From Penium margaritaceum (lineage: Eukaryota > Streptophyta > Zygnematophyceae > Desmidiales > Peniaceae): a DNA stretch of 22,214 bases. The notes under the pieces are model-generated. The model was not told the origin of the DNA, did not search any database, and saw only the letters and a program-made list of their open reading frames with translations. Made by a program: the position numbers and the translations under genes. The DNA is taken from contig SZWC01004851.1 in assembly GCA_023375785.1 (NCBI GenBank), forward strand, positions 41,514 through 63,727, in the 5' to 3' direction. Shown piece by piece: positions 1 through 8,660 of the stretch. The first letter of the stretch is position 1. Each line of letters starts with the position of its first letter.

Positions 1-557
1 GGGCACGTACGAACAAGAATGCACACACACTTGGCCACACACACACACACACACGCATGCACGCAAAAGAACGCAGACACGCTTGAACAGACGAACACAC
101 ATCCGCTAGCATGCACCACAAGGCACGCATTCTCGCACACAGGAAAACACACCGGCATGCATGCACGCCAACACACACTTGCTCGCATGCACGAAAACAC
201 ACACGCATGGCAGCAACGCACATACCCTCGCACGCAAAAACACACACATGCAGGCATGCACAAGCAATAGGAATGTACTCGCACGTAAAAGCACAGACAC
301 GCATGTACGCACAAACAAGGCACGCGAGGCGGCACATACGAACACCGCTTGCACACACAACATCGCACACACACTCACACACACTCACACTCACAAGGCC
401 CGCATGCACACAAAAACAAAACACGCACGTTTGCGCACACAAGCACACAAGAATTTACGCACACGCGATGCATGCATGCTCACACCCGCACGAGCATACA
501 CAGGCGTGCACGCGCAAACAATGCACACATGCATGCACGCGCGGACACATGCACGCA
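1..557. repeat. Degenerate CA-rich low-complexity tract
   Basis: Almost entirely CACACA with interspersed GCATGCACGC elements and alternating purine-pyrimidine sequence. Long open frames rich in His/Thr or Cys/Val arise from the composition on both strands and are not credible genes. If the ITPA transcript continues to the left, this is its third intron. Confidence 0.75.
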
Positions 558-675
558 TGCACACACAAACAAACATTGCACACATGCTAGCACCCACCAA
601 CAAACACAGGTGTGCATGCACCAACGATGCACACATGCTCTCGCACAGAACAACACACATACGCACGTACACACG

Positions 676-716
<41 letters not shown>

Positions 717-836
717 ANTGCACACACAAACAAACATTGCACACATGCTAGCACCCACCAACAAACACAGGTGTGCATGCACCACCCATGCACACATGCT
801 CTCGCACAGACCAACACACATACGCAGGTACACACG

Positions 837-868
<32 letters not shown>
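558..868. repeat. About 160-bp direct duplication flanking a single N
   Basis: The block 558-717 recurs from 719, offset 161, with only a handful of mismatches before both copies run into a (CA)n tract. Position 718 is N. Either this is a true tandem duplication or two contig ends that share this sequence were placed side by side without being merged. Confidence 0.7.

Positions 869-869
<1 letters not shown>
841..869. repeat. (CA)n microsatellite abutting ITPA exon 3
   Basis: About 14 perfect CA units, read as (GT)n on the gene strand. The first GT is the splice donor of exon 3, so the 5' splice site and several following GT dinucleotides are all part of the microsatellite. Confidence 0.85.
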
Positions 870-871
<2 letters not shown>

Positions 872-933
872 GGCAAGCCCTTGAGGGCGTTGAAGCACAG
901 GCATGTATCCTCCACCAGCACTGGACCGCAAAC
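870..933 (-). other. ITPA: ITPA exon 3
   Basis: A 64-nt exon after a CTGCCGCAG acceptor. It encodes [19 protein letters not shown] then LP plus one base. The VEDTC segment carries the family's acidic metal/catalytic pair. Its 5' splice site is the first GT of a perfect (GT)n tract. Phase 1 at the end matches the Gly codon expected next in the family. Confidence 0.87.
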
Positions 934-2056
934 CTGCGGCAGTGCATTCCAATCCCCAGACACGCACATCATAGGAAGACAAATAAAATAGTTAGATTCT
1001 TTGTGAAGTATCAAAGGAAGCCACTTAGACAGGCAGATGTAGCCCACAGACAATGGACCACAAACCTGCGGCAGTCGACTTTACTCCACAAACTCTCCTA
1101 CATAGGCAGGTGCTTGCATGCTCCTCTCCCATTTCCTCCTTTTCCACTTCCTCCTATCCCAATTCCTCCTTACCCACTTCCTCCTAGCCCACTTCCTCCT
1201 ATCCCAATTCCTCCTCTTCGACTTCCTCCTCTTCGACTTCCTCCTATCCCACTTCCTCGTATCCCACTTCCTCCTATCCCAATTCCTCCTCTTCCACTTC
1301 CTCCCCTCCCACCTCCTCATCGCCCACTTCCTCCTCTCCCACCTCCTCATCGCCCACTTCCTCCTTTACCACTTCCTCCTCACCCACTTCTTCCTATCCT
1401 ACTTCCTCCTTTCCTCTTCCTCTCCCACTTCCTCCTCTCCCTTTACATCCTCTCGCGCTTCCTCCTCTCCCCCATCATCCACCTCTCAAACTTTTTCCAC
1501 TCTCACTTCCTCCACTCTCACTTCCTCCACTCCCAAGTCCTCCACTCCCACTTCCTCCACTCCCACTTCCTCCACTCCCAAGTCCTCCACTCCCACTTCC
1601 TCCACTCCGAATGTCCTACCTTCTTCACTGCGAGGCGGGCCTTCTCCTTTGAGATGTCCTCCGGTTCGCCTTGCAGCTCCGGCACTGCCAGAAGGAGAAA
1701 AAAAATATACAGACCAAGAAGGAACATGAACACAGCCGCATGCCAGGCCATGACATGATATGACGTGCCGTGCCACATGCCACACGTCACGCCCATGGCG
1801 TACCAGCCCATGCCGTGCTGTGCCATGATGGAGATGTCTCCACACTGAAACAGGAGAGCAGAGTAGCTAAAGTTGCCATATCTCTGGTGAGCTTCGATGT
1901 TCTGCAAGTCGTCTCCGTCGATCTCATCATCGGTCGTTCTCTGCGTTCCCTGGTGATCACTTTTGTGTCCTATGAGTAGGACAGCCCAGGTCCACCATCA
2001 TGCACCTGCCTCCTACTGTGCTTCGAGTTTCTTTCCCCCCCCCCCCCCCCCCCCCC

Positions 2057-2102
<46 letters not shown>

Positions 2103-2879
2103 GTCTCTTCTCTTCTTCTTCCAAGTCAACACCTCCTTGAATCCAACAGACACCTTCACAATGTAAACATGAACAAGGGCGAACACACCGCAACCCCAAG
2201 CACAGGAGCAAAGACACGTTTACTAGGCTATGCAACACTTCGAAAAGATAGAAGCTTTTTGGAAACTTTGTCCAATGTGCTTTGTCATGTGCTTTGCCAA
2301 ACGTTTTGTCTGAACAAAGGTCAGCGCAAGTCCAGGCTGGGACCCCAACCCACTGGCCTCGTGGCCTAAAACGGTTCTGGGTTGACGACTTCATTGGCTG
2401 TTCCACAGTCTGCCCTCCTCCACAGCTTACACCCCAGCATCGATCAGGTTTGAGGTCTTTCGGAGGGAAGATGGGGTTTAAATTCTTAAGACGCTTTGCA
2501 AAGCGTCTTAAATACTTAAGACGCTTTGCAAAGTGTCTTAAGAATTTAAACATTTTAGACGCTTTGCAAAGCGTCTTAAGAATTTTAAGACGCTTTGCAA
2601 AGCGTCTTAAGAATTTAAACATCGATCAGGTTTGCGGTCTTTTGGAGGGAAGATGGGGGGGGACCTATAGAAGCTGCTGCAAATCATTGTTCGCAAGACG
2701 AGCAGCAGCCTAGTAGAACAGTGTAGGCTGAGCCTACACTGTTCGAGATATTCGCATGCTCGCACACCCCTGGCCTTCTCAGCCCGGGGTGCTGTGGGTG
2801 CTGGGATCTTCAACTACTCGCCCACTTGTCCACATCACTGCGTCTCCCACCCATCCTAGCCGTCTCATCCCTCCTCAAC

Positions 2880-2936
<57 letters not shown>

Positions 2937-3288
2937 CTCATCCCTCTCCCCCCCCCGCCCACAACTCATCGCTCGCCCACTCATCCTCCGAAATCAATGC
3001 CGCGTCACTCATCCTCCGAAATCAATGCCGCGTTCACTGCTCCCTCGCGTTCTTCTCCTGCACCCCTTCAAGAGAGAGAACTGACAGTCTCTGTCCCCCT
3101 TTCCGTCCCGGCCAGCACTCACAGTCGAGCTTTTTGTTTTTCAACGGGATGGCGTTGCCGACGATGGCCTGCACCTCCTCCAGTTTCTTCGAGTTGCCCG
3201 TCACAAACGTCACGTCTCTCAACCTCCTCCCAACGGCACCGGCAGCTGCCGCTGCAGCAGTGGCGCTCGCTGTGCCCGCCGACGCCAT
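870..3288 (-). CDS. ITPA: Inosine triphosphate pyrophosphatase (ITPase, HAM1 family), 5' half, three exons
   Basis: ITPase hydrolyses ITP, dITP and XTP to monophosphates plus pyrophosphate and so cleans the nucleotide pool; the enzyme is usually a cytosolic dimer. Three minus-strand pieces join in frame through GT-AG introns: 3288-3123, 1684-1620 and 933-870. Joined, they give 98 codons plus one base, about half of a typical protein of roughly 190-205 residues. Visible family motifs are the N-terminal substrate loop [14 protein letters not shown] (about residues 26-39), the [10 protein letters not shown] segment, and [19 protein letters not shown] at the end of exon 3. The exon junctions restore the expected spacing of the family without gaps. 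The next expected segment (GPYIKWFL in plant homologues) is not found at 1-869, so the rest lies outside the window. The start is uncertain: in-frame ATGs also exist at 3303, 3378, 3420 and 3474; I prefer 3288 because plant homologues have short N-termini. Both introns are packed with repeats. Confidence 0.87.
1051..1076 (-). other. Duplicate of the exon 3 acceptor boundary inside intron 2
   Basis: On the minus strand ACTGCCGCAGGTTTG, a variable base, then GGTCCA occurs here as well as at the true exon 3 start; 21 of 22 bases (1054-1075 versus 922-943) agree. Using this acceptor would start the exon at 1065. That is exactly 132 nt (44 codons) upstream of 933, and the frame is open between the two. 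It could be a cryptic or alternative 3' splice site, or only a fossil of a local duplication. Confidence 0.6.
1125..1440. repeat. 15-bp minisatellite A in ITPA intron 2
   Basis: Imperfect tandem copies of TTCCTCCTATCCCAC on the plus strand, so the transcript strand is almost pure purine (GGAGGAAGTGGGA-like). Variants carry TTCGA, CATCG or TTTCC in the linker. The 15-bp period keeps frames open in both directions, which explains the RRKW-type and HFLL-type translations; these are not genes. Confidence 0.8.
1497..1612. repeat. 15-bp minisatellite B in ITPA intron 2
   Basis: A second array of the related unit TTCCTCCACTCCCAC, alternating with AAGTCCTCCACTCCC. It stops about 8 bp before the exon 2 donor, so the purine-rich array (gene strand) directly follows the 5' splice site. 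Confidence 0.8.
1620..1684 (-). other. ITPA: ITPA exon 2
   Basis: A 65-nt exon. The acceptor is a strong pyrimidine tract (T-run, CTCCTTCTGGCAG). The first two bases TG complete a Leu codon with the last T of exon 1. It encodes [19 protein letters not shown] plus KK, and ends AAG followed by GTAGGA. The [18 protein letters not shown] core is nearly invariant in plant ITPases. Confidence 0.87.
2035..2101. repeat. C24 followed directly by G43 homopolymers
   Basis: An uninterrupted run of 24 C switches to 43 G without a spacer, inside ITPA intron 1. The two runs are perfectly complementary and could fold back. Such a switch is also a typical symptom of an assembly join at low-complexity ends. 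Confidence 0.85.
2438..2657. repeat. Nested palindrome array flanked by about 40-bp direct repeats
   Basis: Four copies of a 26-bp palindrome with core GACGCTTTGCAAAGCGTC lie at 2486-2511, 2516-2541, 2554-2579 and 2585-2610. The first and fourth are perfect; the second has one change (AAGTGT) and the third one arm change. Copies 1 and 2 together form a larger palindrome (about 2476-2549) bounded by GTTTAAATTCTTAAG and CTTAAGAATTTAAAC. The cluster is bracketed by direct repeats starting CATCGATCAGGTTTG at 2438 and 2620 (offset 182), each continuing into GGTCTTT.GGAGGGAAGATGGGG. It lies in ITPA intron 1. Confidence 0.85.
2881..2934. repeat. C54 homopolymer in ITPA intron 1
   Basis: Fifty-four consecutive C, read as G54 on the transcript strand, followed by further C-rich sequence to about 2957. 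It is prone to G-quadruplex/i-motif formation; its exact length in the assembly should not be trusted. Confidence 0.85.
2978..3033. repeat. Two perfect 28-bp tandem units
   Basis: The unit CACTCATCCTCCGAAATCAA plus TGCCGCGT occurs twice back to back (2978-3005, 3006-3033), in ITPA intron 1 close to the exon 1 donor. Confidence 0.8.
3123..3288 (-). other. ITPA: ITPA exon 1 (coding part)
   Basis: Encodes an Ala-rich leader, then [20 protein letters not shown], then the segment ending in KKLD. It ends as CTCGACT followed by a consensus GTGAGT donor (GT at 3122-3121), leaving one base in the split codon. The frame stays open up to 3474 through another Ala-rich stretch (GCT/GCA repeats on this strand), so a longer N-terminus or a partly non-coding 5' region is possible. 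Confidence 0.85.
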
Positions 3289-3474
3289 CGCAGCCAGCGG
3301 CATGAGCAATTCCTCCGCCACGGAGAAATGAGCAGCAGCAGCAGCAGTAGCAGGAACGGAAGTGGGGGCACCACTCATCAGAACCGACAAGTCTCGCGTT
3401 CCTGTATGACCTTTTTTCATTATTCGATGATCTAAACCGCCCGCCACGTCGGCGTGGCGAGCTGACATGTACAT

Positions 3475-6311
3475 CGACGAGCTCTCGCGTCGGGCTGCGA
3501 ACGCGCCAATAGGTTTTCCGAATCTTCGTGAATTTTTAGCGGTCGATTAAAAAAATATCTTTCATTCGAGCCAAAGCGCGGCCTTCGAAATGGTCAACTT
3601 CACCCAAAGAAAGTGGCCCGATGTATGGTGAAGTAAGGATTCTGTCACTGAAATCCAGTCAAATGAAAATGTCCTACTCAGAATTACATCAAATGATTCT
3701 TTGAACCATCAATGGTGGCTGCTATTTTCCTGAGAACCAAAATTTGAACTTGTAAATGCAAACCGATGTTCACCACGGACCATACCGCTTGGTCATGTTG
3801 TGACTAATCTAAGGCGTGGCGACACACGCCAGTCTAAAGGGTGAAGTCGGGTGCAAGGGTTCAAACTTGCGCAAGTGTAAAGCAATTGATGTATTTCAGT
3901 GATGAAATCAAAGCAAAGGAAAAAAAATGTGGTCAATGCAGGATGATGTAGAAAGTGTCTAAAAGTGGGGATAAATGTCCCAATTCGTTATCTACGTAGA
4001 AAACATGGCTTGTTCATGGGGTCCCAATCGTCCAAGTTCATTGCCATTTATTTCAATTACTTATAACCAGAAATTCGTGTACTTTGACCAGAAGTGTCAG
4101 ATATGATGAGCGCAAATATACAAGTGTGGAAATGAGAATGAGGCACACTCTATGACATCCTTGGAGAACACGCGTTTCAAAACTCCACCTCTAATCATAT
4201 TTTTCATTACATTTGTGGTTCACTATGAGGAGATCCACCATGACTATTTTGGACGATTGAAACAAAATTTTAATGTTTCGTTGTAGACGTTTTTGACAAC
4301 TCCAACCACCTTCAAGAATTATCAAAATAAGTATCGTGAACCATATCCACACATTGATGTCGTTTGGTAAACTTCTCAATGTGCCTCCATTTTTCTAAGA
4401 CCCCACAACTTCTCAAAGTAGCCACTCACAATGTAGTATCGTGCTTATGCACCCAATATCCCAACTGGACCTCATTCCTGTATTCACGCTTGTATATGTG
4501 TGCTCGACAATTCCATGACTTATCATTGAAGTAAAATGACAATATTGAAAAACTCTCATGTAAAAAAATTGCATAAATCATTTTTTCCCCAGAAACTATG
4601 ACATATTCACCATCTTCATTGAGCTCAACATAGCACTTAGTAAAGTAAATTAACGATACTAGAGGAAGCCTACGAATTGACTCCTACGTGCCAATCTTGC
4701 ACAAGTCTTTCGCGTATATCTACCATCCATATGTTTGAAAAAATCGCGACAACGATGATCAAAGGAGAGACTGCAACCGGTAATGAGTAGTAGAAGCCCA
4801 ACGAAGAATTTAGTGAGGGAGGGACAACAACCCGCAATGTATGAAAATCTCTGAGCATTTTAGGATACAACATCAATAAACATGGCTTGCTCCCTGATGA
4901 ATTACGTAGGATCATCGAATCCGAAGACCAATTCAATTGCCAACTCGTCAAAATTAACATATTCCTCACCACCGGCGCGACCCGCCAGGAAGACACATGG
5001 AGACACGTTTGGAGGCAGTTGATGAAAAGTGAGGATCAACGATGACGTACCAAAATATGCTGGCTTTCGAGAGCCTCAACTACCATCCACTCTAATAGAT
5101 CAATGTGGAACTAGAGGGGCCTCAAAGCTCGTGTGTGCCGGAAGTTGTACTCACCGGGAAAACATCCAACTCTCAAGTGAATCACAAATCCGGTCAGTAC
5201 TCATTGAACTACACAATCCTCCAAACCCCAAGGGACCAACGGTGTTTATGTGGCTTACAAAAAGAGAGATATGATTCACCACTTTGGGATTGATAAGGAA
5301 AAGAAGAAAATTAACCTCACGGCCTTACTTTTATGTGGCACAGTATCGATTTGGTGGCCTGATCTAAAGTATGAAATTGGGAAGAATGGCGGTAAGGACT
5401 AGGATCCTTGTTGGACGCACAGAAGAGGCTAAGGCATAAGCACAAATTAGCTCTACAAAAATTTCTAGATAAGTATTGAGGTGGATGGGAAGTGAGGGGA
5501 GCTCCTCCTTTCCTACTTGCTATCAAAACAAGTTGACCGTGTCATAGAGAAGCTTCCTTCACATGCTTTAGGTCTGCTGCCTCTGATTCCTTGCCCAAAT
5601 GAAGATCCATTCGAGGAGAAACTTCATGTAGTTTACTGTTATTCTTGTTACTTCTGTTGCACTAGGGAGAATCTTCCTTCTTCACGACATTTCTTTAAGT
5701 CTTCAGGTGAAGTTTCATAAGGAGGTTCCTCCTTCTTAAGGCCTTCCTTTGATGATGAATGATGTTACCAAACCTTCACATCTGGTCTATTTATGAGGTT
5801 GCAACTCAAGTTTGCACCAGATCAACCCATGAAGATTGAATGGTTCGTGCTTCATGCATGAGCACGATGATATTGTGTATGCCTAATGTTCAAGTTGCAT
5901 GGTGCCTTTCTAGTTAGATAGTGGAGTATTTGTTGGGAAGTAGGTCCCCACCATGCAAGAGCTACGTAAAGGCATGTGCAATCCTTCTACGCATGAAATT
6001 AAACTATAACTCACTATAGATACTTTAGAAACCCTGTGTGCTAAATGCTAGATCAAGCACATATAAGAGAAATTTCATAATAGATGTTGACTCTAGATTT
6101 TATCATAGAATCTTCAACATTTCTGTATAGTGCTCCGAATGCGGTCGAATATGAGCCATAACGGAGCTTAAAACTAGCATGACAATGGCAGGTATTGATA
6201 ATCCCCCTCAACTGGTGCACTGATGGCGTTAACTATGTTACGACTATGAATATCCAGGCAAATGTTTTAGTGAGTTTTAAAAACATCATCGATAATATGA
6301 AGCCAGGTTAC
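3475..6311. other. AT-richer stretch without a recognisable gene
   Basis: Contains the presumed ITPA upstream region at its left end. Open frames are short (at most about 108 codons, e.g. minus strand 4996-4670 and plus strand 5029-5274), and I recognise no domain in any of them. A stretch around 4880-5280 (plus) has the least stop-rich translation and may be an old exon or transposon fragment, but nothing supports a specific identity. Confidence 0.5.
3503..3510 (-). promoter_or_regulatory. Possible E2F-like / inverted CCAAT site upstream of ITPA
   Basis: Read on the gene strand, ATTGGCGC matches the plant E2F consensus WTTSSCSS, and the plus strand reads CCAAT at the same place. It sits about 215 nt upstream of the preferred start codon (about 30 nt upstream of the farthest in-frame ATG). 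Short motifs like this occur by chance, so this is only a candidate. Confidence 0.2.
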
Positions 6312-6800
6312 ATCCTTTGTAAGTGGAAGACTTGGGAAGGAGTTGATTTTAGGATCATTAGAAAAATAATATAATCCTCCTTTTTCTTGCATGGGAGATA
6401 CAAGAACGAGTTGATTTTAGCACCATAGGAAAGATAATATATTCCTCCTTGTACTCATTTTCTACAGCGATTTTTATTTTGGTACTCACTATTCATGAGC
6501 TATTGAATTTGATTAGCCTTTGTTGCTTAGTTCGTCCATAGAGGTGGTCATTGCTNATCCTTTGTAAGTGGAAGACTTGGGAAGGAGTTGATTTTAGGAT
6601 CATTAGAAAAATAATATAATCCTCCTTTTTCTTGCATGGGAGATACAAGAAAGAGTTGATTTTAGCACCATAGGAAAGATAATATATTCCTCCTTGTACT
6701 CATTTTCTACAGCGATTTTTATTTTGGTACTCACTATTCATGAGCTATTGAATTTGATTAGCCTTTGTTGCTTAGTTCGTCCATAGAGGTGGTCATTGCT
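6312..6800. repeat. 244-bp direct duplication around a single N (likely assembly overlap)
   Basis: 6312-6555 and 6557-6800 are identical except for one base (AAGAACGAG versus AAGAAAGAG near 6406/6651), separated only by N at 6556. Each copy also contains an internal imperfect pair of GAGTTGATTTTAG...ATAATATA.TCCTCCTT units. This is what two unmerged overlapping contig ends look like. Confidence 0.85.
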
Positions 6801-7254
6801 TACAAATTCTCCCAAAGAATCAAGGGCATGTTGTTGGGTCTTGTTAACGAGGAGGTCCACTTGCACCCATCGGATATCCTTGTATCCATTTTCTTTGACA
6901 TATGACCATGATTTGTGGGTGTGTGTCTATTGCATGTTTATGTCAAAGAGATTGCTCATGTCGCTTATTCAAGGAAACACCTTGTGAAGCCTCTCCCACT
7001 CACTCACGATCCCTTGCTTTCATTGTATCAGTAATAATTTTCATCTTATTGTGCATTTCTTTCTTCCTCCATCCATTTTAGCACTTATTTTTCTTTCTCA
7101 AGAGTTGGCCAGACCTACTGACCTCTCTTCTCTCTCACTCCTCCTTGCGTGTAGTCGTCAAGAGCAGGGGGTTTGCTACACAACATTTCTGGAGCTGCAT
7201 GGCCGCCCTCATCCCCCCTCTTGTCCTAGACTTTGTTCAAATTGTGGAGCTGAC
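6801..7254. other. No gene recognised
   Basis: Pyrimidine-rich in parts; the frame at 6796-6987 (63 codons) and the one at 7051-7272 (73 codons) show no family features. Confidence 0.4.
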
Positions 7255-7433
7255 TTATGGTTAATCACCTGAATTTCATGCATTTGTTGATCAGTATATG
7301 AATGAGTGTATTCCTGTATGCAGGAATTTTCCACAAAACATCCACATGAATTCATGTGAGAAAAGTCTTCATGAACGTTCCTTGTACAGAATGAAAACTG
7401 TAATGGGCTCTATGTCATATATAATAGTTTCTG
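7255..7433 (+). repeat. Dispersed repeat, copy A
   Basis: Aligns over its whole length with 22037-22214 in the same orientation. Shared landmarks in order are TTATGGTTAATCACC, TTG.TGATCA, GTGTATT, a GCATGC/GTATGC element, TTCCTTGTA, GGCTCTATGT and AGTTTCTG. Identity looks like roughly 65-75 percent by eye. The family is unknown to me. Confidence 0.65.
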
Positions 7434-7764
7434 TGAACCATCCATGTTCATTAGATTGTTCACTTTCCAATGCATTTGTTGATACACTATTTCACGGGTG
7501 AGTCAATTGGTCATACATGGGAGCTACACTGGGTGTGCAAGCCGTGTCTATTCCTTTGGCTCTAAGAAAAACTTCGTTTCTACAGTTTTGTCTTTTTCTT
7601 ATAATTTGCGATTGTTATTTGTGACCAATTTTACGATCATAATGGGATTTTGCCAGAATGGCAAGTCTTGCTTCAACTGTGAGGTATTTTCTTGCAAGAG
7701 ATCCTCGTGAAAATTTATGTCGTCAATGATGAAGGCAAAGGAGTTTGAGGCCAGGTTTGGATAG
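7434..7764. other. No gene recognised
   Basis: Short frames only. The left breakpoint of the chromovirus fragment lies near the end of this interval; I cannot place it exactly. Confidence 0.4.
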
Positions 7765-8640
7765 CACGTCCTCTCGAACAACACGGTGCTTGTGGTGGTG
7801 GACCGGTTTTCCAAGATGGCACATCACATTTCATTGCATGTCTTGAGAGTATCAAAGCTGCTTGGACAACTCAACTCCTTCTCAGTCATGTCATCAAGTT
7901 GCATGGAGTTCCGCAGTCGGTGGTCTCAGATCGCGATCCACGCTTCACTTCCCGATTCTGGAGAGATCTCATGGAGAAGCTGGGCATTCGGGTGCAACTG
8001 ACCACGGCATACCACCCACAGGGCGATGGATAGATGGAGCGCACGAACCAGACTTTGGAGCAACTGCTGCGGAGCATGTTCCCATCGGATGGAGAGGGTT
8101 GGGAGGAGCAGCTCGGAGTGGTAGAGTTTGCCTACAACTCAGCGGTGTTAGCATCAACAGGAAAGTCCTTTTTTGAGGTGGTCTATGGCGCTTTGCGGTG
8201 GAGTTCCAAGTGGGAGATCAGGTGATGCTGAACTCTGCTAACCTCAAGCTGATAGGATTCGGGAGTCCCAAGCTCAAACCGCGTTGGGTGGGTCCTTTTC
8301 GTATTTTTGAGAAGCGGTCGGCCGTTTCATAGAAGCTGAAACTGCCAGCTCACTACACCATCGATCCGGTGTCCCACATCTCCCTGCTTCGTGCCTACCG
8401 CGACCCCAACACATTCTTCCAAGGTCTCGGGAAATCTCCACCTCCTACTGTCCACGTTGAAGGAAGTGAGGAGTTTGAGGTGGAGAAGATTCTGGTGAAC
8501 CACCACAGGGGACGACAATGTGAGTTTCTGGTGTAGTGGAAGGGGTACCCGACGGAGCACAACTCTTGGGAGCTAGAGGCTAACATCCACGTTGGGGGTA
8601 CCAACATTGTTCTAGAGAAGTACCTTAGGCGCGCCAGGAC
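7765..8640 (+). pseudogene. Ty3/gypsy chromovirus pol remnant: integrase and chromodomain
   Basis: Integrase inserts the cDNA and the chromodomain targets chromatin. Pieces in three frames are recognisable. First, VLVVVDRFSKMAH (first catalytic Asp at 7801). After a frameshift near 7840, the core with VVSDRDPRFTSRFW (second Asp codon 7929) and MERTNQTLEQLL (Glu codon 8037); Asp and Glu are 35 residues apart, as expected for DD35E. A TAG at 8031 interrupts it just before MERTNQ. After EFAYNSAVLASTGKSFFEV the sequence jumps near 8195 into VEFQVGDQVML in another frame, which indicates an internal deletion. Then follow the WVGPFRIF (GPY/F-type) motif and TAG at 8330. The chromodomain runs from about 8474, with FEVEKILVNH and WKGYP and a TAG at 8534. 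Protease, reverse transcriptase and RNase H are missing on the left. Clearly non-functional. Confidence 0.9.
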
Positions 8641-8651
8641 GTCGCGCCTTC

Positions 8652-8660
8652 GAGGGGGGG
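8652..8660 (+). promoter_or_regulatory. Polypurine tract of the chromovirus
   Basis: GAGGGGGGG immediately precedes TGAATG, the probable 5' end of the 3' LTR, and follows the chromodomain by a few codons. Position and composition are those of a plus-strand primer site. Confidence 0.65.

Noticed and set aside
19..991. Many overlapping long open frames (His/Thr-rich, Cys/Val-rich)
   Set aside because: They follow from the CA/TG composition, overlap on both strands and lack any domain. The one real coding piece there is the 64-nt ITPA exon at 870-933.
1081..1758. Arg/Lys/Trp-rich and Leu/Phe/Pro-rich open frames
   Set aside because: Products of the 15-bp minisatellites, whose period is a multiple of three. 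Only 1620-1684 is coding.
2756..3331. Proline-rich plus-strand frames
   Set aside because: Created by the C54 homopolymer and by the antisense of ITPA exon 1.
4670..4996. 108-codon minus-strand frame as a gene
   Set aside because: No recognisable domain, no regulatory context and no extension by splicing that I could support.
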